A DNA stretch of 64,000 bases, taken from NCBI GenBank assembly GCA_026027325.1, contig JAMSLZ010000007.1, positions 62,001 to 126,000 of the forward strand. The letters are read 5' to 3'. Below, in pieces: positions 23,562 through 37,176 of this stretch. A program made the position numbers and the translations under genes. The notes under the pieces were generated by a model that searched no databases, was not told where the DNA came from, and was given only the letters and a program-made list of their open reading frames with translations. This DNA is from Actinomucor elegans. Its lineage: Eukaryota > Mucoromycota > Mucoromycetes > Mucorales > Mucoraceae. Each line of letters starts with the position of its first letter. The stretch's first letter is position 1.

Positions 23562-26451
23562 ATGGTCGAATTAATAAGCTCAAAAAAGAGAAAAAGAACA
23601 CCACAAAAGACAGCCGAAAAGGCTTCTCGATATCCTCCTAGTTTTCGCTTTTCTGGCTTAACTTACAAACAAGCACCTGAATTACTTGCTCTTTCTCCTC
23701 AAAACATTATCGTGTCGGTACCTACTCAACCTAATCCTAACCAATTCAACACTGTCGCTGGTGACATTTATAGTCTTCATACACCTATTCGTAAAAATCC
23801 TGTTAAATTAGTCGAGAATTATCACAAGCAGCATACGATTACTCACTTGCAATGGAATCAAAATGGCAACGCTGTCGCGTCTGTTGACGAAACTGGACAC
23901 TTAGCTGTATGGCACATCCAAGTATGTATGCACATTAACGCGTTTTTTTAAAGATAATAACCTGGTTTCACGTATTCGTCCGTTAGCATTCAGTGCAAGA
24001 CTGGGAACTAACCTACAACGTTGATTTGAAACAACCTTTAGCTGCTTTTCTATGGTTAAACTCTGATCGCCAGGTAAAACTTACAATGAGCTGACTTCAT
24101 TCATGACTGACCTTTTAGGATCTAGTATACTATGCAACCAGATAATACAACGAAACGCGCGCCTATCATTGGACCTCGTAATCCTTATGGCCAACTTGGA
24201 TTTATTGCTGTCACTGTACATGGCGAAATCACTGTACATTATCAACGAAACGCTTCGATTTTCTCGAGTTTTTCTACACCCATGCCCAACATTGGTCGTC
24301 GAGAGATTAGTCGAGTAGATGCAGGTTGCTTTGGCATGTCATTGGCTGGTTTAGAGAACTGGGAAAGGATCTCACATGCAGCCATGACCATCGATAATCA
24401 GGGTCAAATCTATTTGGCCTCTCACGACGCTTCGATTCAACCTAAATCCATTGCCATCCATAGCATCAAAATCAAATTTCCAAAAAAGAATGCTGAAAAG
24501 GGTGCCATTGAATGCAAACCTATTACGTCCCTCAAACTACACAAGCAGCAAAACTTGTTGAATGTCAATCATGTCACACAGTTAGTATTTAGAAAGAACG
24601 TTTCACCTTTGGAGCTAGTCATAGGATTGGCAGGTAAAATAAGATAAGAAAAGTACATAAATTAGAGCTAAGCGTTTTGCTGTAGAAGAAGATGATGAAG
24701 AAGAATTTACCAGCTTCATTTCTAGTTGGCAATTGAAACAACAGAAACAATCCATTGCCAGTAATTTCGGCACTATTTCCAATGATCGCACATCACTTGT
24801 TTATCAGTCAGGCACCAAGATCAAAAATAAATTTATTTCATGTTTGAAATCATCGAGTACCGGTGAGCTTATGGTTGGATTTTCAGACGGTAGTGTTCAT
24901 CTGGAACAGCAAAATACAACATTGGCAAACAAGCACCAAGTAGAATCTATAGATAAATCATACTGGCAAGTGTCAGAACCTCACAAAACAAGTGATGGTT
25001 GCATTGATCCTATTGTCGATATTGTACTGTCACCCAATGAAACACACTTGCTTTACCTATTTTCATCTACCAAGTTGGGTATTTCTCGGATCACAACAGA
25101 TGCGTTTACAGAAGAGTATGGTGAGTGTTTTATATACCCACTAAGGTCACTCCTATTTACCATTTGATGCAGTAACAACGATGGCAGCCAAGTTGCAACT
25201 AGGCTTATTAAATGGCGTTGATTCGCTAGATTTGATATCTGAGCTTGTTCGCATGAGTAAATCAGAAATGTATAAAGGTATGCATATATACAAGGTAACA
25301 TACATCGATTCTGATTGTTTTCATAGCTAAAGTAGACACTATCCTAAATCATGTATTAAAGACCTATGAATCACACCTTAACGGATCAGAATCAAGTCAG
25401 ACTCAGGTACAAAAGTCTCTAGGATTTGCACTGGCAGCATACAATCGTCTACCTTCGAAACAAATCCAAGCCATGAATTTATCTAGAGCAATCCAATTGC
25501 CGCTGATATTGGAGTGTTTCATTGGAAGTTGTACCACAGAGTACGCTAGCATAACTACTATTCTGGATAAACCAGTGATTGACAACAATGACAAGATGGA
25601 ATTCGATACAAACAGTCTTTGGTCTTTAGTATCTTTATCTACATGGATATTTGATTATTTACGATGGATTTTACGAGAATGGAACATGTTTTTCAATTGC
25701 AAGAGACCAAAAGACAGTAGTAACGTATTAATACTTTGCTTGGTTGGCCCTTATTAACGAAAATTCATTAGATTATGGTGATCTTACAGATAAAGCTACG
25801 CATGCTGTCTTGTTAATTCACAAAGATTCCAGAATGGCACTATGCAATACCCTCAAGATGATACATCATTTTATCCAATACACAAGCACAAACAACTATC
25901 ACTTGGAAAATATGCCAGAATCTCAAGCACTGTTGCAAAGATATATCTTGACTTTACAAAACGATCAAGTTATTACTATCAAAGATACAATAGAATTTTT
26001 AAATGCATTAAATGCTGTAACACCAAAATCAATTACAACAGGTAAAAATCTGCCAAAAAACTACGCTATAGCAAGGGCACTCACTATCGTCTTATAGATA
26101 ATCACTGGTCGATTTTATTATCTTCTAAACTCACAGGGTATGCCATTGAAGAGATCCAATCTGTTTCCAATGCGTATCGAGACAAATGCGCAAAGCCCTC
26201 TATATATTTGGAAAAGCATGGACTATACAAGTACGATGTAGTTCGCAAACGCCGCCTACCATCCGATATCAACATCAACCATTGTATTAGGTATGTGTTC
26301 AAGTTTAGTAAAATTATTTGTAAGAAACTCAATCTTTATTAGATGTAATCAACCAACGTTACCTTCAAATACCATCAATGATCCTTGTTATTCGGCTCAA
26401 TGGTATCAAAGTATAGGAAAGCGCTGTGTCTGCGGTGGTGTCTTTTATTGA
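23562..26451 (+). CDS. MED16: Mediator complex tail subunit 16
   Basis: WD40-like subunit of the Mediator tail, which bridges activators and RNA polymerase II. Exons 23562-23921, 23987-24073, 24126-24633, 24686-25120, 25173-25277, 25327-25716, 25772-26041, 26098-26290, 26343-26451 (818 aa). N-terminal basic segment (SSKKRKRTPQK), then WD-like blades (HTITHLQWNQNGNAVASVDE; GHLAVWHIQ), then helical parts including WSLVSLSTWIFDYLRWILRE and LLIHKDSRMALCNTLKMIHH. It ends RCVCGGVFY, matching the C-terminal CxCGG-aromatic signature of MED16. At exon 3 the acceptor GATCTAG ending at 24125 keeps the frame; the upstream TTTTAG at 24118 would not. The 25717 donor (GTAGTAAC) is the choice that keeps frame. 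Confidence 0.85.
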
Positions 26452-27399
26452 TAGCTTCTATATTCAATAAACTTTTTTTTTCTACACCGTTAATCGATCA
26501 GCAATCACTCTAATATACGTATACTTTTTTGTGAAAACATCTTTTTGGTAATACTTTTTTTTTTTTGTGATAGATACTACATACTCTCTGCAACGTTATA
26601 TTTATCGACAGATTTCTGTTTAATGCCATATCTGATGATTAGCATATGTTCAAAATGAACTATATCGGATCAATTTATTATTAAGCTGGAATAGGACAAG
26701 TATACTGTCCCTAATGACTAGTAGTAAAGTATATCTACGCATTTCAAATGATCTAGATCTAATAAACTAATAGATCTCTCAGTCAGTCACGGCTTAATCT
26801 TACATCTACTCGGTCATACTTCAAAATGAACCACATCATATCTAGTCCATTATTTGGCAAAAATGCAAGGACTGTAGGATATTTTCAACGATTAACAGTA
26901 AATGATTTATATTTCTTGCGATTTATAACTAATGGTTTCTATGTTTCCTGACTGTTCTTCTCTTAATAACACATCTGATGAATAACACTCGTCCAGAATA
27001 AACTGCAGCTTTTATCCAACTTTGCTTTACTAAAAAATAAAAAAGTTGATAATTAAGCTTTCTTCATTTCTTATATCTCTGAAGGAATTTTCACTGGTTT
27101 TTTACCGGAATAATCTTTGGCTTTACTTTAAATTATTAGAATGTTGCATATAGAGTCAAGAAGAGGTAGCATTAAATAGGCAAGAGTGTCATTGTATCCA
27201 TTTTGCGACGACTCACTAATTCATTCCCAGCCATCCAATAATATACTTCCAAATACAAACCCCACTTAAATTAACAAGGTATAAGCCTCGAGAATCGCGA
27301 AAACAAATTTTTTTCGAGCCTAGCGTGCGTAGACGCGGCACTTGACCATAAAGACTACGACGTGTTTCTTTTCCATAAACCTATCCAAACCTTATCAAA
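26452..27399. other. intergenic / SPT16 upstream region
   Basis: No supportable gene. Two T-runs (about 26470-26480, 26557-26567) and degenerate repeat-like stretches with GATCTAATAAACTAATAGATC at about 26756 are present. Confidence 0.4.
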
Positions 27400-30300
27400 A
27401 TGTCTTTACAGCTAGACTTTAAGCGTTTTCATCGAAGAGCACGTTATTTAGCTACCAAATGGAAGGTAAAGAAGCCATTTGCCTAGCAAAAGAAACACCA
27501 ATATTGATCTAATGAAATAGAACGATGCCGAGTTGTTTCAAAATGTCGATGCCATTGCTGTGATCATTGGTGATGACGATTATGAAAACCCTTATATCAA
27601 GTCACTTACGCTTCAGGTAATTAAAACTCATTCCTTTAGTTATGCTCTTATTAACACATGGGGGAGGTTAGACTTGGTTATTGGGTATGCCCATTTATCA
27701 GTTTTTGTTATTGATCACACCAGAGAAAATCACGGTTCTGTGCAGTCAGAAGAAGGCTGATATTATCGAGACTTTAAAGCAAGGTGATAAGCAAATTGCT
27801 CTAGAGGTCATTCGTCGAGGCAAGAATAGCGAGGAAAACGTACCACTGTATCAAAGCGTTATTGAGCGGTTGAACAATGTAAGCTATATTGCGCGTGCTG
27901 GATATGCATGTAGTAAACAGACCTTTTTTATTTTATTTTTTTTAGAAAAAAGTCGGTGTTTTTGTTAAAGATAAATTTAAAGGCAAGAATATTGATGAAT
28001 GGCAAAAAGCCTGCGCCAAATACAACAAAAATTACGAGGAAGTGGATATATCTGCTGCTATTTCTGCTTGTTTGGCCGAGAAAGATGAAGAAGAAGCGGT
28101 AATATCCTTCATATTATAATATCTATGTTAAAAAAAATAACTAATACCGTCTATAGAGAAACGTAAAAACTGCTGCCAAGCTTAGTTCAAATATGATGCA
28201 GTACTATTTTACAACTGAAATGTCAACTTATATTGATGAAGAAAAGCCAGTAACGAATGAAAAGTTGAGCGAATTGACCGAGAATGCATTGGAAGATCCC
28301 AAGATGGCCAAACGTATCCGTATTCCACCCGAGATCGAAAACAAAGACGAAATTGACTGGTGTTATTCACCCATTGTTCAAAGTGGTGGTAAATTCGATT
28401 TACGATCTTCAGCTACTTCCAACTCAGATAAACTGTTTCCTGGTGCTATCATTTGCAACCTTGGTATTCGATACAAATACTATTGTTCCAACATTGGTCG
28501 TACTTTTTTGATTGATCCTACCAAAACACAAGAAAAGAATTACGATTTTTTGATGGAAGTGCAGGAGCGCGTCTTTAACAGTATTCGTGATGGTGTCAAG
28601 ATACGTGATATATATCAGAAAGCCATTGCATTGATCAAATCGAAGAGACCTGATCTCGAAAAGAATTTTATCAAAACTGTAGGTTTTGGTATGGGTATTG
28701 AGTTTCGTGAAGCCAATTATGTGTTGAATCCCAAAAACCCCAAGGAATTAAAGAATGGTATGATCTTGAATGTCCAAGTAGGCTTTTCTGATCTCGAAAA
28801 TCCCAAGGCTTCTGATCCTCGAGGCCAAACATATGCGTTAATGTTGGCCGATACAGTCCGTGTTACCAACGATGTCCCTTTGGTATTAACAGCCGACTGT
28901 AGCAAAAAACGCAACCAGATCTCTTACTTTTTCGACGATGAAGAGGACGCACCTGAAAAGGCTGATGTAGATATCGATAGCAGCAAATCTAAAAAGAGAG
29001 CTGCAGTTGCTGCTAGTGGTGGACCTGCTGCTACCGTTAAGCGTGAATCGGCTATTGCTAAATCTGCCATCTTGCGTAGCAAGTTGAGAAACGAAGATCA
29101 AGAGGAAGAGTCCCGCGAACAAAAACGTAAAGAGCATCAGAAACAATTGTTTGCTCAAAAGTTGGCTGAAGGTCTTGCCAAGTTTTCAGAATCCAGCGGC
29201 CAAGGTAATGGTGAAGAAAAGCCCGTGTTTCGCAAGTTTGAAAGTTACCGATCTGAAGCCAAGCTCCCTCGTGAAGTCCGTGGTCTCAAGATTGTTATTG
29301 ATAAAAAGCACGATTCTATTATTTTGCCCATCTATGGTATGGCAGTGCCTTTCCATATCTCTACTTTGAAAAATGCAAGCAAAAGTGATGAAGGTGACTT
29401 TGTCATGTTACGTTTGAACTTTTTGACGCCTGGTCAAGCGGGTGGTAAAAGAGAAGATATGCCGTTTGAGGATACCAATGCTACCTTTGTACGTGCATTG
29501 ACTTTCCGTAGCGCTGACACCTATCGTATGGCTGAAATATACCGTGGTATTACTGATATGAAGAAAGAAGCCACCAAGAAAGAAGCAGAACGTCGTGAAA
29601 TGGCTGATGTGGTGGAACAAGACAATTTAGTCATGGTCAAGGGTCGTCGCCCTATCCGTCTGCCTGATGTCTATGTACGTCCTCAAACTGAATCCAAGCG
29701 TTTGCCTGGTGAACTTGAAATCCATCAAAACGGTTTGCGTTATCAATCCATTCGCTCTGATTCGTCCTTTAATGTCTTGTTCAGTAACGTCAAGCACTTG
29801 TTCTTTCAACCTTGTGATAACGAGCTCTTGGTACTGATCCATATTCACTTCAAGAATCCCATCTTGATTGGCAAGAAAAAGACCAAGGACATTCAATTCT
29901 ACCGTGAAGCCTCTGACATTCAATTTGATGAAACAGGCAACAAGCGTCGTAACCGTCATCTTTATGGTGATGAAGATGAATTGGAGTCTGAACAGGAAGA
30001 ACGCCGTCGTCGTGCTAATTTGAACAAGGAATTCAAGCAGTTTGCTGAAAAGATCGCAGAAGCAAGCGATGGCCGTATTGAATTAGATATTCCTTTCAGA
30101 GAATTAGGCTTCCAAGGTGTACCTAATCGTTCCAATGTGCTGTTGCAACCTACAACGGATTGCTTGGTACACTTGTCAGATCCCCCTTTCCTCTGTATTA
30201 CACTAAATGAAGTCGAATTGGCTCATTTGGAACGTGTACAGTTTGGTTTAAAAAATTTCGATATGGTGTTTGTGTTCAAAGACTATCACCGTACGCCTAT

Positions 30301-30867
30301 ACATATCAATACTATCCCAATGTCTCAATTGGATAATGTCAAGGATTGGCTTGATTCAGTCGAAGTGGCCTTTACAGAAGGCCCTGTCAATTTGAATTGG
30401 GGTATGATCATGAAGACAGTCAACGATGATCCAGGGGAATTCTATCGTAATGGTGGTTGGAATATCCTCGGTTCAGGCAGCGATGACGAAGGATCTGGTA
30501 ATGATTCCGAAAGCGGCAGTGAGTTTGAGATGAGCGGAGATGATTTTGATGAAAGCTCAAGTGACGATGATGAAAGTGAAGCTGATTCAGCTGCTTCTGA
30601 TGATTCTGAAGAAGATGAAGATATGTCAGACTCGGGTGATGGTAAGTACAATTCATTGGATACACCTATTGGTTAACTAACTATACTATATATGTATATA
30701 TAGATTGGGATCAATTAGAAGAGAACGCACGCCAAGGTAAGTGCCTAAACAAATCAAATTGGCTCAAATGACTAATATCCATTTTTTTAATAGCTGATGA
30801 ACGTAAATTAAAGAGAAGCGGTGACTATGATGATGATGCTCCTAGTAGAAAGAAGGGCAGACGTTAA
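27400..30867 (+). CDS. SPT16: FACT complex subunit Spt16 (histone chaperone)
   Basis: With Pob3/SSRP1 it forms FACT, which dismantles and rebuilds nucleosomes ahead of and behind RNA and DNA polymerases. Exons 27400-27465, 27521-27616, 27672-27878, 27946-28098, 28157-30641, 30704-30736, 30794-30867 (1037 aa, the family's usual size). Order: aminopeptidase-like N-terminal domain (pita-bread fold without the metal ligands), a dimerisation region (KLPREVRGLKIVIDKKHDSI, ILPIYGMAVPFHISTLKN), the middle PH-like domain (GELEIHQNGLRYQSIRSDSS; NVKHLFFQPCDNELLVLIH), and a very acidic serine-rich C-terminal tail from about residue 960 (SSSDDDESEADSAASDDSEE) ending in a basic PSRKKGRR. The acidic tail binds H2A-H2B in relatives. 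Exon 5 is a 2.5 kb uninterrupted block. Confidence 0.97.
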
Positions 30868-32992
30868 TTCATTCATTTATATTCATCCTATGTATCCCCT
30901 CCACTACAATTTTTGCTCAACTTCTGTATAAAATAAAATATCATTTCAATCTAAAGGTCAAAGCAATTGATTTATTATGAAAACAGGCTCCTATCATTGG
31001 TAAATCATTGTTTTTGTGGCGCATGAACAAGTGGGGTTTATGTGCAACCAGATGTTGATGTTGGTTTTAGATGGGTACGGCACTTGTATTTACAAGGTTA
31101 AGCTTCTTTGTGGTAAGTAGTTTTTGAGATTAAGGATCAAAAACACTATAATGTCTTGTTTCTATAATTTTATAGATAACATCATATGCAATTATAAAGT
31201 CTTGACTCTAGAATGTCCAAAAAAAAAAAAGGACCTTAATACCCCACACTATATCCCCAATGCTACCGAAATGCAGATCATCCTTTTCATTGGATGTCTG
31301 CAATTGAAATACGAGCCCATGAGATCAAAAAAAAAACCATTTTTTAAATTAATAAGGAGCAGCGATGCTATCCATGGTTTCCGATAAAAAAATTATATTT
31401 AGTTAAGGCATGGCCTTTCTAAAGAATAATTTCTCATGACTATATATTACCTTAAAACAAGCGTTAAAGGAAGTAGTAAGCTGAAACGCAATACTTGATG
31501 CGGCGTTTGAATCGGTTCACAGGACGAGCAATTTATTACAAGTTGGAGCACAGGTCGACAATGAGCCGAAACAAATCAATTATGATAGAGATTAGTATCG
31601 AATCTCTCACGTTATTTTTAGTGGATATATTTTCATTATTATATACCGATACAGATAGGCTGTGGATGAGGATATACATGTTCTTCATTGGCCTAAAGCG
31701 ACGTTTGAAGTAGTACCAGCCAAGCTTATTCCATTCATAATTGTAAAAAACCAAGATAGCTCAATGATTTCCAGGAAAAATAGTATAGAATAAAGTACAC
31801 CCTTTTTCAACATGATAACTAGTATAACAATTTACCAGTGTTATTAGATGCTTAATAGCTGGATAGATATGCCATTTTACGACAATTTGAATTGTACTAT
31901 CCAACTTGATCCTTTTTAAAAGTGCTAATAGTGTCGTTTACTACTGATTACATTATGCTTTTATATGTATAAATACATTTTTATTTGGCATAGATAGCAG
32001 ATCCCTTACCGTTTATATGTTATTCTTTTATGCATGAATAGTACATCTCCACTTAAGCCAGTCCTTTTCATGGGCTTAAAACGCAAGAAGGCCAATAAAG
32101 ACTGTTGGTGTAGCACTAGACCATTTTTGAGAAGACGTAGTACAATACGCATTAACGCCAACCTTTGTTACAAAACCAAAGGTTGAACAAAAAGAGGACT
32201 TTTTTTTTATGAATATCAACTGCTCGATCTAATGGATACAGAAATATTAAATGAATGAGGATTTGTATTAGACCTTGTGTGCTGATTATAGGTATATATA
32301 TACACACACACATATATATATATATATATACACTATTAGTATATAAGTTACAATGGGGATAGCCAGGCACAATGGTTGATAAAGAGGATTCAAGATATTA
32401 ATAAGATATTCAATGTCCATTCCACCTAACAGAAAGGATTCACACTGGGGGCTTACGAATGAATAATAGTTACTGGGGACGCCATAAAAGTATGAAACTC
32501 TAAAGACAAGGTACTATCTTTGAAACGATATGTATATCCTTTTGATGCAAGATATGAGCAGAGAACATTTTTATATAGCACTTATTTTAGTAGATATCTT
32601 TAGAATAGTTCATAATGAAGGATACATGATAATTGACTATGGAATATTCCAGACAAGTAAAATTTGCTTAGCACAAGTAATCTATTCAAACTATCATAAA
32701 ACGACAGTAACCGACATAGAGCTCTGAGAAGATAGGATACAGCATCAAACAATCAAGTAGCTTTGAAGGCTTAGTTCTCTAGCAAATGATGAAAAAATCA
32801 TGACTGTTTTGAAATAAAAAGGTATAAAAACTAATGATTTTTTCTTTTTCGCTTCTCTTTCTCTTCTTTCAAACTTTTTCCAACCTCGAGAATTTAAAAC
32901 TCCCTCATTACTGTTTCTCCTGGTTTTCATATCAAATTGACATAAATTACATTTCTTTATCAACCTCATATCAATTCGTAGTATAGCAGTAA
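30868..32992. other. intergenic
   Basis: About 2.1 kb without a supportable gene. Contains a (CA/TA)n microsatellite at about 32293-32331. Overlapping frames on both strands at 31495-31754 have no recognisable family features. The 150 bases before 32993 are CT-rich (about 32845-32900), consistent with the promoter of the PHD gene. Confidence 0.4.
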
Positions 32993-34722
32993 ATGAAGCA
33001 ACCTACCAATAAGAAAAACAGCAAAAAACATCAAAAGCATACAAGCCGAACCAAACCACTAAAGAAGCTAACTGGATGTACTGCTCAAGAGATAGAACAT
33101 GATCTCCAACAGATGCGAAATTTAATCAATGTAGTGGTGACCTCAGAAAAGGCTCACGAAAAATCAACAAGAAGGTAAATAAGGCATGATTTTATTAAAA
33201 GCAGTAACCAATGTGCTATAGTACACGAAGTCGCAAACCTAGTAACAGGCCCAAGAAGGATCAGAAATCATCAACCAAGACAACCAAGGCAAGAATCATA
33301 CTTTATACACTTTATATTGTCATTGACGCTTTATTTCTATAGAACCATGATAACTGTGACGCTTGTGGTGAAGAAGGCCAGCTCGTATGTTGCGATGGCT
33401 GTCCTAATGCCTTTCATTTCATTTGTCTTGAAACTCCCATTCTTAATGTCGAAGACTTGGGAGATTCTTGGTATTGTCCTGACTGTGAATATAAAAGAAA
33501 TATGGTAATACATACATACATATACATATACATATATATATATATATACTTGAACAAATAATTGACTCGCCATGACAGGGTAAAAAGACTAGAAATACCA
33601 TTACTACTACTATAGCAGCTACTGGTGGCACTCTATTCAAAGATCTCATTGATGATATCGACCGCACAAATCCAAAAGCCTTTCGGTTGCCAAAGGAAGT
33701 TTATGATATCTTTGAAGGAGGTAAGTCTGCGGTCATCAAGACACCACAGTATGTATATATGTATTTACAAAACTATCCTAGTTGCTTCTGATAAGTTTGG
33801 GCTATATGTTGATACCAGTACAATCAAACGTGTTAAATACAAAAAGTAAAATAACAAGCTTTTCTATATGTATCATGATTACTAACGTTGTCTATAGAAA
33901 TGGTGAACCTATCTTGCCTGATTATCATCCGTCAAAAGATGACAACGGTGAATACATTGTTTGCTACAAGTGTCGAAAAACAGCACGTGTACAGGCCATT
34001 ATTCATTGCGATTACTGTCCTCTGTATTGGCATCTTGATTGTCTTGACCCTCCTCTTACTATACCACCAAACCTTGCAAAAAAATGGAGGTGTCCATTGC
34101 ATATTGAACACGTCATTGTAAGTATATCTTTAACCTGCATACTATGTATAATTAACATTATCTTAGAAACCTCCACGCAAACGAAAAGATCGAGCAAGTG
34201 ATTCCTCAGAAATTGCTCCTTTAGCGCCTGCTTGTGCTTATCAAAACTATATCCCTCAAATCATTGATGGTGCGCCGCTAAAGAAAAAGCAAAAGAACAA
34301 CTTTGAGCAAGCCATCACTAGCAATCATGGCGTCGTCTATCAACTACCTGAACCTGTATTTACGCTTCCCTTTGGCACTCATAGGCAAGTCTATTGCTCC
34401 TTCTAGATTCTTTCATATTAATCACATCTCTTATAATATAGGACTCTTCAGCCCCACTATAGTAATGCGCCGCAGCCATTGGATAGAAGAACTTCCATAC
34501 CATCTACTTTAGCCAGCTCCTCTTCCAAAAGCGAAGCCAATACACCGCCGACTATGCACACTTCGCCTGTTTCTTCTCATAAGGCTATTTCACGAGAGAA
34601 ACGACCAAGACAAGATCATAGCAAAGAAGAAATTGAAGCAGTAAAGTATCATGTTTGTTTATCAATTTGCCACTGACTAATATTCTATATAGTGGCTTCA
34701 CACTATGGCTGGCCGACGCTAA
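32993..34722 (+). CDS. double PHD-finger protein, Rco1/PHF12-like
   Basis: Likely chromatin reader; Rco1 and PHF12 are subunits of the Rpd3S-type histone deacetylase complex that silences cryptic transcription in gene bodies. Exons 32993-33174, 33222-33288, 33343-33504, 33579-33720, 33782-33845, 33898-34117, 34167-34384, 34442-34640, 34693-34722 (427 aa). PHD1: CDACGEEGQLVCCDGCPNAF then HFICLE and WYCPDC. PHD2: VCYKCRKTARVQAIIHCDYC, PLYWHLDCLDPPL and WRCPLH. Both carry the C4HC3 ligands. The N-terminus is basic and a Ser/Pro-rich tail follows PHD2. Two introns (33289-33342 and 34385-34441) begin with GC rather than GT; each is needed to keep frame. The HCDYCPLYWHLDCLDPP stretch is the reason for the Rco1/PHF12 call. 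Confidence 0.82.
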
Positions 34723-35017
34723 TGATGACAGTGGCTTTCAATAAAATAACCATCTTGGTTATTTGTAATAAACTATGTGTTGTATTAATTTGACAATATA
34801 TATATATATATATATTTGTAGCAATAAAAAGTCATCATCATACCATACATAGTTGTCTTTAACATATAATTTCTCCAAGAAAAATGATGTTAACGCGTCA
34901 TTCAAAATTAAACAAAAGCTCATTATACCCACTCAGACTACACATTGAGTAACAATCAAACCATATCTTGTTATTTTGAAGCTACTATTGATGAACTGAG
35001 ATAGCTATTCTGCTACG

Positions 35018-35052
<35 letters not shown>

Positions 35053-37176
35053 ATATTATCACTGTCATATCGAGTCAAAAAGGGATCGGCTGACCTGTTT
35101 TGTTATGCTTGAAACCTACTAGTTTGATTATGAAATGTTTCTATATCTCCCAGCATTACTTTTTTGTTCTAGTTACCGTCATTTTACGCGACAAAACGAT
35201 TTGTTTATATGCGCGTGATCCATATTACTTCAGCGAGGGGATGGCAGTTGAAATTACCTGATATAGAAAACGAATTTGCTTAAAGGCAATACTGTTACAT
35301 TAAACCACTTTCCGATTATTTGATAAGCAGAGCAACTGATATAAGTATTTGAGGTTCAAAGATGGATAGAAGCAAAGACTGGGGTTTAGTTTGTATACAG
35401 TTTATTTGGTATGCGTGAGAGTGACACTGTCTTCAGTAACACATATCAATGACAATCTTTTTCTTTCTTAACATCTTTTAGTATTACAACAGTAGTTCCT
35501 GGTAACTGTGATAGACTCTAATAACCCTCTAGTCCTACTTGTTATCTTTTTGGTTAATCCTTAATCCATCTAAACTAAACAGGACATTTTTTTTTTTTTT
35601 ACCCAGTCAGGTTCTCGAACGTTTTTTTTCCACGGTTTCCAAAGTAAAATCAATGCCATACAGGGTAATGTTTATTGTAAATTAACATAATAATACAAGA
35701 TACTAGGTAAGAAAAAGAAAAGAATATTGCGTATTGAATTCAGATTATAACGGATACAGCAGTTTATTCTTAGCCTGATCCGTTAATCTAAAGTGAGATT
35801 TGAACACAATCGATTGCAAAACTTTGAGCTATTCCAAAAAAAACACAAGAACTTTCTTTAGTCTGTTTTACTTGTAGAAATTTATTATACTTTTTTTTTT
35901 GGAGAGTAAGCATGGTACTTTCAGGAAATGGTTTATAATCCAAGCCCATCCGTATACATTTTTGCTGCAACATTTCTTTTATAGCGTGTGAAGCATATAT
36001 ACATATTTTTTTTTTTTTGGAAAATTCAGTAAAAGCGAAATTGCACTAAAGAAATCTACAGAAAATAAGCTGATACATGCAGCATTGGATGAGCAATGAA
36101 ACTCTGTGCCAACTTTATTAAAGTATTTTTTGTGTATCGTTGCTTCATTGTTAAAAAGTTGGTTTACAATCGAACTTAAAAAAAAATTCTGGATTCTGAT
36201 CAAGTCCCACAACATAGCATCCATCTCATCATCAATCAAATTACTGTTCATTCTCAGACAACCAGTTAGCTATCATTTTTAATCTATATTAATTATTGTT
36301 GATCGGCTGGTGATGATTCAAATACATTAATAATAGTACAAGTGTGAGCCACATTAATCAAACTGAGTCAGCCTTAAGCGAAACCACATCAGTTATAATA
36401 AATGCAGATAATGGCCACCTTTTCAAGTAAAAAAGACCACCATAGAGGACAAAGAAAAAACAGTTAAAACTCCAAAAAGTCTCTCCTTTCGTAGTTATTG
36501 TAACATAGTTGCTTAAATAAAACCTAATGTAAGAATTTGAGAATTAAGAGGGAACGTAAAAAAAATGGGCAGTTTTATGAAATTATTGCATTTACTCCAA
36601 CGCTGAATCTCTTGACTGATCTTGCTCACATGCCGCATCAGATTAATTGGCCATATTAAAAATTAATTGTCGAATCTACTAGCCAAATTCGAACGGATAT
36701 TTTAAGGTTTATAATATGTAGATGCCACAAACAAGTATAAACTGAATATAAGCTGCTTAACAATGCAGCATACTATATGCTATCATCATGCACAATGGTT
36801 CGCTAACATATGCCTCAAACAAGAATAATTAATTCCATTTAATTATGCAGTTTCTTTTCAATAGCATTGTGTTTTTCTATTTTTCTCAATGTGATTCACG
36901 TACAACGGAAGAAGAGAGAAAGCTGGCAATCAATCTCAAGCATTTACACTCATCATTTCATTTATTATAATCAAGGAGACATGTAAGACAAGCGCTTTAT
37001 GATTGCTTGTAGCCTTCTTGGCTGAACAATATATAGGAACACCAAACTGCAAGGATGACATCCTTTTTTTTTTTTTTTTTTTGTCAAAGAACACTACCTA
37101 TTCTTTTAAAGAAATTGAATTCCAACAATACACGCCAAGAGCTACATAAACTATTCTATATGTATATATATATATA
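34723..37176. other. intergenic
   Basis: About 2.5 kb without a supportable gene. Includes a (TA)n run near 34795-34816, an A32 homopolymer at 35018-35049 and a T18 run near 37065-37082. Minus-strand frames at 35788-36251 lack recognisable features. Confidence 0.4.
35018..35049. repeat. A32 homopolymer
   Basis: Longest mononucleotide run of the window. It could be the poly(A) tail of an old retroposed copy, but no recognisable element lies immediately upstream. Confidence 0.85.

Noticed and set aside
24074..24140. Apparent frameshift in MED16 after exon 2
   Set aside because: The frame breaks only if the intron ends at TTTTAG (24118). Using the next AG (GATCTAG, ending 24125) restores frame, so the gene is intact.
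31495..31754. Overlapping frames on both strands
   Set aside because: They are mutually exclusive and similar in length, with no family features on either strand.
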